A DNA stretch of 25,610 bases from Neisseriales bacterium. GTDB taxonomy: Bacteria > Pseudomonadota > Gammaproteobacteria > Burkholderiales > UBA11063. The position numbers and the translations under genes are program-made. The notes under the pieces were generated by a model. That model ran no database searches and was not told where the DNA came from. It saw only the letters and a program-made list of their open reading frames with translations. Location of the stretch: the NCBI GenBank assembly GCA_008017145.1, contig SSGY01000105.1, positions 1-25,610 on the forward strand, given 5' to 3'. This document shows, piece by piece, positions 17,328 to 24,721 of the stretch (position 1 is its first letter; every line of letters starts with the position of its first letter).

Positions 17328-18173
17328 ATGAAAAAAATTTCGTCAAGGAAATGGCAAAAGCGTGGCACAATGCTTAGCCTACACAGTGTGTTATTCGTGG
17401 CACTTTTTATAATGTGTCTGCCGTTTTTATGGATGCTAAGCACATCATTTAAAACGAGCAGCGAGGTACTGAAGTTTCCACCAACTTGGATTCCACATGA
17501 TTTTACTTTTGAAAATTATGTCGAGCTATTTAAGGCAGTTGATTTTATTCATCCATTTTATAATAGCGTCTTTATTGCTCTGGTTTCAGTTGCCTTTAGT
17601 ATTGTAGTTTGTTCGTTGGCAGCGTATGCTTTTGCCAAATTTAATTTTAAAGGGCGCGATAAACTGTTTATGGTCTTACTTGGTACGATGATGGTGCCTG
17701 GAGTAGTGATGCAGATTCCGACCTTTTTATTGATGAAAGCACTTGGTCTAATTAATAGCTACACGGGTATTATTCTGCCCGCAATTGCGAGTGTCGGAAT
17801 GATATTTTTCTTTCGGCAGTTCTTACTAACTATTTCCAATGATTGTATCGAAGCTGCGCGGATTGATGGTGCAGGTGAAATACGAATCTTTTGGAGTATT
17901 ATTCTACCAATGATGCGTCCAGCTCTAGTTGCGCAAGGGATTTTTGCTTTTACCGGTTCGTGGAATAGCTTTATGTGGCCATTGATTATTGCTACTGATG
18001 ATCGATTCTATACACTACCACTGGCGTTAACTCAGTTAGATGGGCAACATAGCAGTAACTATGGATTATCAATGTCAGGTGCAATTGTAGTGATTATTCC
18101 GTTAGTGGTACTGTTTATGTTTACGCAAAAATATTTCCTTAATAGTATGAATATTGGCGGCGTAAAAGAATAA
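17328..18173 (+). CDS. ABC sugar permease, MalG-type
   Basis: A 281-aa inner-membrane permease, partner of the MalF-type gene. I choose the ATG at 17328 because AGGTGG lies 4 nt upstream and the protein then starts with a short basic tail before membrane segment 1. A TTG at 17304 in the same frame would add eight residues and overlap the previous gene by 11 bp. The EAA loop reads EAARIDGAG from E175, followed by SIILPMMRP. About six membrane segments are visible. The stop codon touches repeat copy B. Confidence 0.93.
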   Translation: MKKISSRKWQKRGTMLSLHSVLFVALFIMCLPFLWMLSTSFKTSSEVLKFPPTWIPHDFTFENYVELFKAVDFIHPFYNSVFIALVSVAFSIVVCSLAAYAFAKFNFKGRDKLFMVLLGTMMVPGVVMQIPTFLLMKALGLINSYTGIILPAIASVGMIFFFRQFLLTISNDCIEAARIDGAGEIRIFWSIILPMMRPALVAQGIFAFTGSWNSFMWPLIIATDDRFYTLPLALTQLDGQHSSNYGLSMSGAIVVIIPLVVLFMFTQKYFLNSMNIGGVKE

Positions 18174-18300
18174 TATACTCATAGTATTTGAAACTTGTAC
18201 TTTGTCGGATTTCAAAAAAGACTCCTTATGTAGCTCTAACTACACCGCGTCGTCTTTTTTATCAATCCTTCGCGTCCAAGATTCAAATACTATGAGTATA
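18174..18300. repeat. Palindromic repeat copy B (127 bp)
   Basis: It begins at the first base after the permease stop codon. The terminal arms are a perfect 19-bp inverted repeat (18174-18192 with 18282-18300). Inside are AAAAAAGAC (18214-18222) paired with GTCTTTTTT (18252-18260) and a tip stem TGTAG (18229-18233) with CTACA (18240-18244). It matches the reverse complement of copy A at about 85%. At the tip one C:G pair in A is G:C in B, a compensating change that argues for selection on the fold, or at least for an old cruciform-type element. No ORF. It resembles in size and form the small palindromic mobile repeats of bacteria (Correia-like or other MITEs), but the family is unknown to me. 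Confidence 0.92.
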
Positions 18301-18352
18301 GTTGCTCATGGATGAGTAGTTATAATTCTTATTATAAGAAGGTTTGATATAA

Positions 18353-20578
18353 ATGGAATTGACAATTAAACAACAGCTTGAGAAGTTAGAGCATAAGCCA
18401 ACTATCTCGAGAAGCAAAGCAGAAACCCTGCACTTAGCACAGGAACTACTGAAAAAAATGACCTTGGCTGAAAAAATTGGGCAGATGTTTCAACTAGCTC
18501 CTCCTGAAGCAAATGTGGAGGGATTGAAATGGGAACATGGTGAAGAAAATTCTTCGGCTAAATTAATCTGCGAGGGTAAGGTTGGTTCAGTTTTAAGCGT
18601 CACGGATAGTGAAACAATTTTTAAATTACAAAAATTAGCTGTTGAAAAATCACGTTTAGGAATTCCGCTTTTTTTTGCGGCGGATATGATTCATGGCTGT
18701 CGGACTGGGTTTCCAATTAATCTGGCAATGGCGTGTTCGTTTGATCCGGATTTAATTGAAAGAAGTTGTCGCCAAATTGCTTATGAAGTTGCACATACTG
18801 GTCTGAATCTAACTTTTTCTCCGATGGTGGATTTAGTTCGAGATCCACGCTGGGGGCGAGTGATGGAAAGTAATGGTGAAGATCCTTATCTTAATAGCCA
18901 ATTAGCTGCTGCCTATGTGCGTGGTTACCAACAAGGTGATTATAGTTCTGCTTATTCGGTGGCTGCGTGTTGCAAACACTTTGTTGCTTATGGTGCTGCT
19001 GAGGGTGGTCGGGAATATAATACGGTGGATATGTCGGAACGTGAATTGCGTCAGCATTATCTACCTGGTTATAAAGCTTGCGCCGATACCGGAGTTGCTT
19101 CATTTATGACATCATTTAATATTTATAATGGAATACCGGCAACAGCCAATAAATTTATATTACGTGATATTTTACGTAATGAGTGGCAATATGATGGTTT
19201 TGTTATTTCAGATTATACTTCCAGTTATGAAATGATTGATCATAAAACTGCGCGGGATGCACGCGAGGTTGCCCTACAATCAATCGTTGCTGGTCTAGAT
19301 CATGAAATGGTTTCAATGACGTATTTACAACATCTGGAGGAATTAGTTATCTCTGGTGAAATTAAAGAATCTTTGATTGATGAAGCTGTAATTCATATGT
19401 TACAGTTTAAATATCAGATCGGCTTATTTGATGATCCATATAAACATCTTTATGCTGATCGGGAGCAATATATGCGTTTGCCTGAGACTTTATCATTGGC
19501 TAAAGAAGCGGCATTAAAATCGGTGGTTATGCTTAAAAATAACAACCAAACTTTACCATTAGCTAAACACAGACAAAAAATAGCATTAATTGGTCCTTTG
19601 GCTGATTCTAATCAGGTCGTTGGTGCATGGGGTTCTCTTGCCCGCAATGAGGAGTGCATTTCGCTTTTATCTGGGATGAAATCACTCGTTGGTGGAGAAA
19701 ATATTCTTTATGCAAAAGGTTGTGATATTTTAGGCAATAACCGTGAAGATTTTGCACAAGCTATTGCAATTGCTAAATCAGTGGATATAATTATTTTAGC
19801 GCTTGGTGAAGATCAATCTATGTCTGGTGAAGCCAAGTCTCGTGCTTACCTTAGTGTCCCAGGTGTTCAAAATGAACTTGCACAAGCGCTAAAAGCATTA
19901 GATAAACCCTTGGTGACTATTGTTTTCAGTGGACGTCCGCTTGAGCTTGGCTGGTATGCTGAAAATAGCGATGCAATTTTACAAGCATGGTTTTTAGGTA
20001 ATGAGAATGGCAATGCGTTAGCTAGTATACTTTTTGGTGATAGTAATCCAAGCGGTAAATTAGCAATGTCCTTTCCTTATACTGTTGGTCAAGTACCAGT
20101 TTATTATAACCAATATAATACTGGTCGTCCATCTGCAAATGGAGAATATTCAGAGTATCGTTCATGTTATATTGATGTACCAAATTATCCTCTTTATTCG
20201 TTTGGTTATGGTTTAAGTTACAGTAAGTTTGAATATAGTAATCTGGTAATTGATAAAAAAACTCTTGTTGCAGCGCAACAACTAACGGTGTCTGTGGAGA
20301 TTTGTAACACAAGCGATATTTCTGGAGAAGAGGTTGTCCAGCTTTATATTAAGTGTAAAAACTTTAGCGTTGTACGGCCGAATCGTGAACTTAAACGTTT
20401 CAAACGGGTGATGATCCCAGCAAATTGTAGTAGAATAATTGAGTTCACAATAAACAAACCAGATTTGGCATATTATAATGCGGAAATGAAATCTACTCCG
20501 GAAAATCGTGACTATACAATTTATGTAGGTAGTGACTCTAATGCAGACTTATCTGCTGAGTTTTCGTATTTATCTTGA
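18353..20578 (+). CDS. GH3 beta-glucosidase
   Basis: A 741-aa GH3 enzyme with no signal peptide, so probably cytoplasmic. It has an N-terminal TIM-barrel domain (RDPRWGR at 163-169, KHF at 208-210, nucleophile D287 in VISDY), the alpha/beta sandwich domain with SMSGEAKSR and acid/base candidate E493, and a C-terminal fibronectin III-like domain from about 640. SDY replaces the common SDW around the nucleophile. The architecture equals that of Listeria innocua Lin1840, a beta-glucosidase that prefers sophorose and beta-1,2 oligomers and stands next to a GH94 phosphorylase. It probably hydrolyses the short products left by GH94. Ribosome site AGAAGG. It is separated from the permease by repeat copy B, so its expression may be uncoupled from the rest. 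Confidence 0.93.
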   Translation: MELTIKQQLEKLEHKPTISRSKAETLHLAQELLKKMTLAEKIGQMFQLAPPEANVEGLKWEHGEENSSAKLICEGKVGSVLSVTDSETIFKLQKLAVEKSRLGIPLFFAADMIHGCRTGFPINLAMACSFDPDLIERSCRQIAYEVAHTGLNLTFSPMVDLVRDPRWGRVMESNGEDPYLNSQLAAAYVRGYQQGDYSSAYSVAACCKHFVAYGAAEGGREYNTVDMSERELRQHYLPGYKACADTGVASFMTSFNIYNGIPATANKFILRDILRNEWQYDGFVISDYTSSYEMIDHKTARDAREVALQSIVAGLDHEMVSMTYLQHLEELVISGEIKESLIDEAVIHMLQFKYQIGLFDDPYKHLYADREQYMRLPETLSLAKEAALKSVVMLKNNNQTLPLAKHRQKIALIGPLADSNQVVGAWGSLARNEECISLLSGMKSLVGGENILYAKGCDILGNNREDFAQAIAIAKSVDIIILALGEDQSMSGEAKSRAYLSVPGVQNELAQALKALDKPLVTIVFSGRPLELGWYAENSDAILQAWFLGNENGNALASILFGDSNPSGKLAMSFPYTVGQVPVYYNQYNTGRPSANGEYSEYRSCYIDVPNYPLYSFGYGLSYSKFEYSNLVIDKKTLVAAQQLTVSVEICNTSDISGEEVVQLYIKCKNFSVVRPNRELKRFKRVMIPANCSRIIEFTINKPDLAYYNAEMKSTPENRDYTIYVGSDSNADLSAEFSYLS

Positions 20579-20631
20579 TGTAATATTGTGTAAATTTAAA
20601 ATTTGTAATGTTAATAGGGGACTCTATAAAA

Positions 20632-21723
20632 ATGAGAATATTAAGAAGTCGAAAATTGCTTGCTGGTGGTTTATGTTTGGTGTTGCTTAGCGCTTGCTCT
20701 ACCGTGGGTCTGGGTGATGTTCCGCAAAACCGTGAAAACTATAATAAGGCATTGGATAGCAGTGAAAATGAACAATTCCTAATGAATGTGGTTCGGATGC
20801 ATTATGGTGAGAATCCTTATTTTGTTGGTGTCGATAGTATTACTGCTGCAACATCTTTGACTGCGGGGGTACGTGGAACATTTGGAGTTAATAATGTTTG
20901 GGCTCCTATTAACGGAGTACAATGGAGTGGCAGTCCACAAATAGCATTTTCACAAACTCCAACGATTACCTATTCACCAGTTCAAGGGGGTAAATTTGCA
21001 ACTGGCATGTTAGCGCCATTAACACTTGATAAAATTTATTTGTTATTGCAGTCTGGATATAATGTTAAGGAAGTGTTAAAGTTAACGACTACACGGATTG
21101 GTAATCTTAGCAACGGACGTTCTTCGCATTACGTAGCATCCACTTCAGTTCCTAACACTAGTGATTTTGATAATTTTATTAATACGTTAGACGATTTAGT
21201 TGATACTAATCAGGTAACTACTGAATTTACTAGCTATGAAAGCCAGCCCGCTGTATTTTTATATGCTACCACTGAATATGGTGCAAAAACCTTAGCTCAA
21301 GGTTTAAAATTATCTAAGCCATATCAAAAATTAATTTTTGCAAATACGTTAGTTATTGATAAATCACAGCCGGAGAATGTTATTAGCATTAGTACACGTT
21401 CGTTTTTTAATGTTATGGCGTTTTTATCTAATAACGTAGATACTCCTGCAGTTGATCGTACTGAATCTGAAAATTACAATGCAACTTTGGTTGATTCAAG
21501 TCTGGATTGGAGTAAATATACTTCAAATATGCTGCATGTACGTGAAAGCTCAAGTGAGCCTTCAGATGCGGTGGCACAAGTCGAATATGATAGCCATTGG
21601 TATTACATTCAAGATAATGATGATCTATCTAAATCAACACTTGTGTTGTTGAAATTGATCTACTCATTGCAATCTGGCGATGTACAGGCTAACTTGCCTT
21701 TGATTACAATTCCTATTAACTAA
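20632..21723 (+). CDS. Lipoprotein of unknown function, paralogue 1 of 3
   Basis: A 363-aa lipoprotein. The start at 20632 is chosen because AGGGG lies 11 nt upstream and because a basic n-region (RSRK) then leads straight into the signal core and lipobox LSAC (C22); an ATG at 20608 in the same frame would add eight residues. The mature protein starts CSTVGLGDVP, followed by NEQFL (46-50), HYGENPYFVGVDS, PTITYSPVQGG, STRSFFNV and WYYI, then ANLP near the end. The two genes downstream share all these blocks. I know similar uncharacterised lipoproteins from other proteobacteria (NEQxLLNIVRLRY...), but no function. It begins 53 bp after the GH3 gene with no clear terminator between. Confidence 0.82.
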   Translation: MRILRSRKLLAGGLCLVLLSACSTVGLGDVPQNRENYNKALDSSENEQFLMNVVRMHYGENPYFVGVDSITAATSLTAGVRGTFGVNNVWAPINGVQWSGSPQIAFSQTPTITYSPVQGGKFATGMLAPLTLDKIYLLLQSGYNVKEVLKLTTTRIGNLSNGRSSHYVASTSVPNTSDFDNFINTLDDLVDTNQVTTEFTSYESQPAVFLYATTEYGAKTLAQGLKLSKPYQKLIFANTLVIDKSQPENVISISTRSFFNVMAFLSNNVDTPAVDRTESENYNATLVDSSLDWSKYTSNMLHVRESSSEPSDAVAQVEYDSHWYYIQDNDDLSKSTLVLLKLIYSLQSGDVQANLPLITIPIN

Positions 21724-21755
21724 GTTAAATTAAGACAATATTAATTTAACCATTT

Positions 21756-21780
21756 CAAGTGAAAATAATGATTTCACTTG
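21756..21780. other. Small hairpin between lipoprotein paralogues 1 and 2
   Basis: CAAGTGAAA (21756-21764) pairs perfectly with TTTCACTTG (21772-21780), with flanking ATTT/AAAT pairs extending the stem beyond a one-base bulge. There is no T tract behind it, so it is probably not a strong terminator. It may tune mRNA stability within the tandem array. Confidence 0.4.
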
Positions 21781-21809
21781 GAAATAAAATTTGTGAAAGA
21801 AGTTAGACG

Positions 21810-22841
21810 ATGAACTTTTCCAAAGTTATATTTTTATCAGTTTCTTTAGTTACACTCATGAGCGCATGTTCTACAACTGGATTAGGGCAAGTACCAAAAA
21901 CTCGTGAGAATTACAATAAGGCTATTGATACTAGTGAGAACGAACAATTTTTACTAAATATCGTGCGAATGCATTATGGTAACAGCCCATACTTTGTTGG
22001 CGTTGATAGTGTTACTACTCAATCAACATTACGAACTAAGGTTGAGGCTCAGATGTTTACAGATAGAAATGCTGTAATGGCGGGACCATTTTGGAATATC
22101 GCGCCTACTATTGAATTTACTGAAGCTCCGACAATTACTTATACACCATTACAAGGAACCAAATATGTTTCTGGTATGATGGCTCCGCTGACTCTTGATA
22201 GGGTTGGTTTGTTGCAAAGTTCTGGTTGGGATTTACCTACCGTATTGAAACTAAGCATTAACCGCATCGGTGTATTAAATAATAGCGAAGTGAGTCGTCA
22301 TGTTGTAGATGGTGGTTCTTCTGATAATCCGGAATTTAGTAACTTTGTTAATCAGCTTACACGACTTGGACAAAAGGGTACCATAACCCATAGTTTGACC
22401 AGTTATCGTGATCATCCAGCAATTTTGCTGCAAACAACCCCGGAAGCTGGTATGCAAATTTCTAATATGCTACACTTAAAGCATAATTATACTCAGTTTA
22501 TTTTTTCCCGATATGCAGTAAACTTACCAGGAACTCCTGAAAATGTAGTTTATATGCAAACCAGATCATTGCTTGGTATTCTAAATTATCTGGCTAATTA
22601 TGTTCCTGATGATGAGTCTAATCAGCAAAAACAGACTAAAGGTTCTTTTTACGCACTAGTTAGTAATTCTGAGCCAGCAAATGCAGTGGTTAAGATTAAT
22701 TATAGGGGTAAATGGTATTATATTGCGAATGATGATGCAACTTCCAAATCAATTTTAATTTTATTAAAAGTGATTTATTCATTACAACTTGGTGATATAA
22801 AAGCGAATTTACCTATGGTAGTAATTCCAGTTGGTCGTTAA
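21810..22841 (+). CDS. Lipoprotein of unknown function, paralogue 2 of 3
   Basis: A 343-aa lipoprotein with lipobox MSAC (C20) and the same layout as the gene before it: CSTTGLGQVP, NEQFL (44-48), HYGNSPYFVGVDS, PTITYTPLQGT, MQTRSLL, WYYI and ANLP. The region after FVGVDS (about 65-90) and the segment after the TRS motif are shorter or unrelated between copies, while the listed blocks hold. This points to a conserved fold with variable loops. It lies 86 bp after paralogue 1 and 28 bp before paralogue 3, consistent with one transcript. The ribosome site is weak (AAAGAAG). Function unknown. Confidence 0.82.
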   Translation: MNFSKVIFLSVSLVTLMSACSTTGLGQVPKTRENYNKAIDTSENEQFLLNIVRMHYGNSPYFVGVDSVTTQSTLRTKVEAQMFTDRNAVMAGPFWNIAPTIEFTEAPTITYTPLQGTKYVSGMMAPLTLDRVGLLQSSGWDLPTVLKLSINRIGVLNNSEVSRHVVDGGSSDNPEFSNFVNQLTRLGQKGTITHSLTSYRDHPAILLQTTPEAGMQISNMLHLKHNYTQFIFSRYAVNLPGTPENVVYMQTRSLLGILNYLANYVPDDESNQQKQTKGSFYALVSNSEPANAVVKINYRGKWYYIANDDATSKSILILLKVIYSLQLGDIKANLPMVVIPVGR

Positions 22842-22869
22842 TCTGCTGTTTATTTATGAGAGAATAAAA

Positions 22870-23979
22870 ATGTTAAATGTTAAATCTATTTTATTGGCTC
22901 TAAGCGGAGCTATGCTTGTATTAACTGGTTGTTCAACCGTTGGACTGGGGAATGTACCTAAGACAAGAGAGGGCTATAACCAAGCTCTAAATCAAAGTGA
23001 TAATGAGCAGTTTTTGATGAATATTGTTCGTTTGCATTATGACAAAAGTCCTTTTTTTGTTGGTGTTGATAGTATTACTACTCGTACTACTTTAACCTAT
23101 TCAACCGGTGGAGATGACACAAAAGTTGGTAATGCTACTAACGGTCGTAATTTTCCTGCTTTAGGTGCGTTCTGGAATGTGCAACCCAATATCGAGTTTA
23201 CCACGTCACCAACAATTACTTATTCACCATTACAGGGAACAAGTTATATTTCAGGGCTGCTAACACCAATAGATATAACTAAATTTTATTATTTAGCACA
23301 AAGTAATCTTAGCTTGTCTGCTGTATTTAAGTTAACGGTCGAGCAAATTGGTAATCAGATGAATCTAAGTGAGTTGTCTGATGCTACACAATTTACTTAT
23401 GATAATAAAGGATTTAATGATTTTGTAGGTACTTTAGATGATTTGCGCCATAGTTCTAGAGCTGGAGTTTTCTTAGGTAATTATCAAAAGAATCAAGTGC
23501 TGGTTGTTGCTAGTTATGACGATGCGGCGGCTGCTAAACTTTCGCAATTACTTAAATTGAAAAAACCTTACCGTAAAATTATTCTGTCTCGCTTTGCCAG
23601 TAATAATGTCTCTGGCAATGTAGTTAAATTTCAAACCCGTTCATTCTTTTCTGTCCTGAACTATCTTTCTAAAGGCGTGATTGCACCAGCTGAAACAGAA
23701 AAGGGGTTTGGTGTAGCTAGTCGCAGTAGCTTAAATCAGCAACAGCAAATTAATCTTGCACGGATGACTGATGGATTATTTCAGATGCAGTCCAGTGAAA
23801 GTGAACCGAAGAATAGCAGAAATAAAATTGAGTATGAGGGGCGCTGGTATTATATTCCAAATAGTGATATAAATTCTAAAGCGACTTTGATGCTAGTTAA
23901 GCTAATGTACGCACTGCAAGCTGGTGAAGTTACAGATAGTACTTGGTCAGTATTAAATATTCCAGTAGCGGATGAATAA
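22870..23979 (+). CDS. Lipoprotein of unknown function, paralogue 3 of 3
   Basis: A 369-aa lipoprotein; the start at 22870 gives a standard signal with lipobox LTGC (C21), and GAGAGAA is the likely ribosome site. A GTG at 22831 in the same frame would overlap the previous gene and push the signal peptide inward, so I reject it. It has the shared blocks CSTVGLGNVP, NEQFL, HYDKSPFFVGVDS, PTITYSPLQGT, FQTRSFF and WYYI, but ends with a different tail and lacks the ANLP motif of the other two. It also carries a Gln/Asn/Ser-rich insertion before the WYYI block. A terminator 24 bp after the stop ends the array. Confidence 0.82.
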   Translation: MLNVKSILLALSGAMLVLTGCSTVGLGNVPKTREGYNQALNQSDNEQFLMNIVRLHYDKSPFFVGVDSITTRTTLTYSTGGDDTKVGNATNGRNFPALGAFWNVQPNIEFTTSPTITYSPLQGTSYISGLLTPIDITKFYYLAQSNLSLSAVFKLTVEQIGNQMNLSELSDATQFTYDNKGFNDFVGTLDDLRHSSRAGVFLGNYQKNQVLVVASYDDAAAAKLSQLLKLKKPYRKIILSRFASNNVSGNVVKFQTRSFFSVLNYLSKGVIAPAETEKGFGVASRSSLNQQQQINLARMTDGLFQMQSSESEPKNSRNKIEYEGRWYYIPNSDINSKATLMLVKLMYALQAGEVTDSTWSVLNIPVADE

Positions 23980-24003
23980 GTGATTATCTGAATAATGTTA
24001 TCC

Positions 24004-24031
24004 AAAAGCACTCTTTTAAAGAGTGCTTTTG
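24004..24031 (+). terminator. Rho-independent terminator after the lipoprotein array
   Basis: AAAAGCACTCTTT (24004-24016) is complementary to AAAGAGTGCTTTT (24018-24030), giving about 11-12 bp of stem with a small loop and T residues at the 3' side. It is symmetrical, so it could also stop transcription from the other strand. Confidence 0.88.
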
Positions 24032-24163
24032 TGTTGATAATGTAATAAATTGCAGTTGTACTATCGCAATCTTTGTTAAACTAATGCTAAATGAAATGGA
24101 TAACTGTGTTGGTTATTATCAAATATTGTCTTTTCAGAGTTTAAAATCTTATAGAAAGATTAA

Positions 24164-24721
24164 ATGATGAATAAGTTTGCTAGTAATGATTATGATTCGG
24201 TAGCCAAATTTCTACACTGGTCCATTGCGCTAATGATTTTTTTCAATTTAACCAGTGGCGTAGTTTTGGTATATTTTTCTGAGCTGAGTACTTCGTTAAA
24301 CCTATATGAAATTCATAAACAGTTTGGTGTATTTATTTTGCTTTTAGCATTTATTCGTTTGTTTTGGCGAATTTCCCATCGTTATCCAAAGCTTTCGGAG
24401 CTTCCGCTTAGTGAAGCTGTACTAGCTAATTTTGGCGTGCTGTTGATGTATGCTTTGATGTTTGCAATTCCGATTTCTGGCATTTACTTCACTCAAAGTT
24501 ATTCGCATGATGTTCATATTTTGAATTTTAAATTATTTCAAATAATCTCTCCACAGCCATGGGCGGTATCTTTGCAGTTTCTCTCCCTACACAAATATTT
24601 GGCAATCCTGCTAGCGGCTTTGGTTGCTGGACACACTTTGGCAGCCCTAAAACATCATTATCTAGATAGAATTGATATCTTGCGGCGAATGCTGCCAAAT
24701 TTGAAGCGTCAGAAAAAATGA
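24164..24721 (+). CDS. Cytochrome b561 family protein
   Basis: A 185-aa inner-membrane b-type cytochrome with four hydrophobic segments. The expected heme ligands are visible: H18 (AKFLHWSIA), H51 (YEIHKQFG), H143 (LSLHKYLA) and H157 (AGHTLAALKHH), which would hold two b hemes. It starts with the family pattern DYDSVAKFLHW. CybB proteins oxidise quinol, some using superoxide, and pass electrons in the membrane; the partner here is unknown. Two ATG codons in tandem (24164 and 24167) are possible starts. The stop codon overlaps the start of the next gene (ATGA), so the two may be co-translated. Confidence 0.93.
   Translation: MMNKFASNDYDSVAKFLHWSIALMIFFNLTSGVVLVYFSELSTSLNLYEIHKQFGVFILLLAFIRLFWRISHRYPKLSELPLSEAVLANFGVLLMYALMFAIPISGIYFTQSYSHDVHILNFKLFQIISPQPWAVSLQFLSLHKYLAILLAALVAGHTLAALKHHYLDRIDILRRMLPNLKRQKK

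Noticed and set aside
18669..18676. T8 run in GH3 as a slippage site
   Set aside because: A/T runs of this length are expected by chance in such AT-rich DNA, unlike the G8 run in GH94.
20022..20312. 96-codon open frame on the minus strand inside GH3
   Set aside because: Antisense to a well-conserved GH3 region, Gln/Tyr/Asn-rich like reverse-complemented coding DNA, with no ribosome site or domain.
21756..21785. Third copy of the palindromic repeat between lipoprotein genes
   Set aside because: It is a short simple hairpin that lacks the AAAAAAGAC arms and terminal ATACTCATAGTATTTGAA-type ends of copies A and B.
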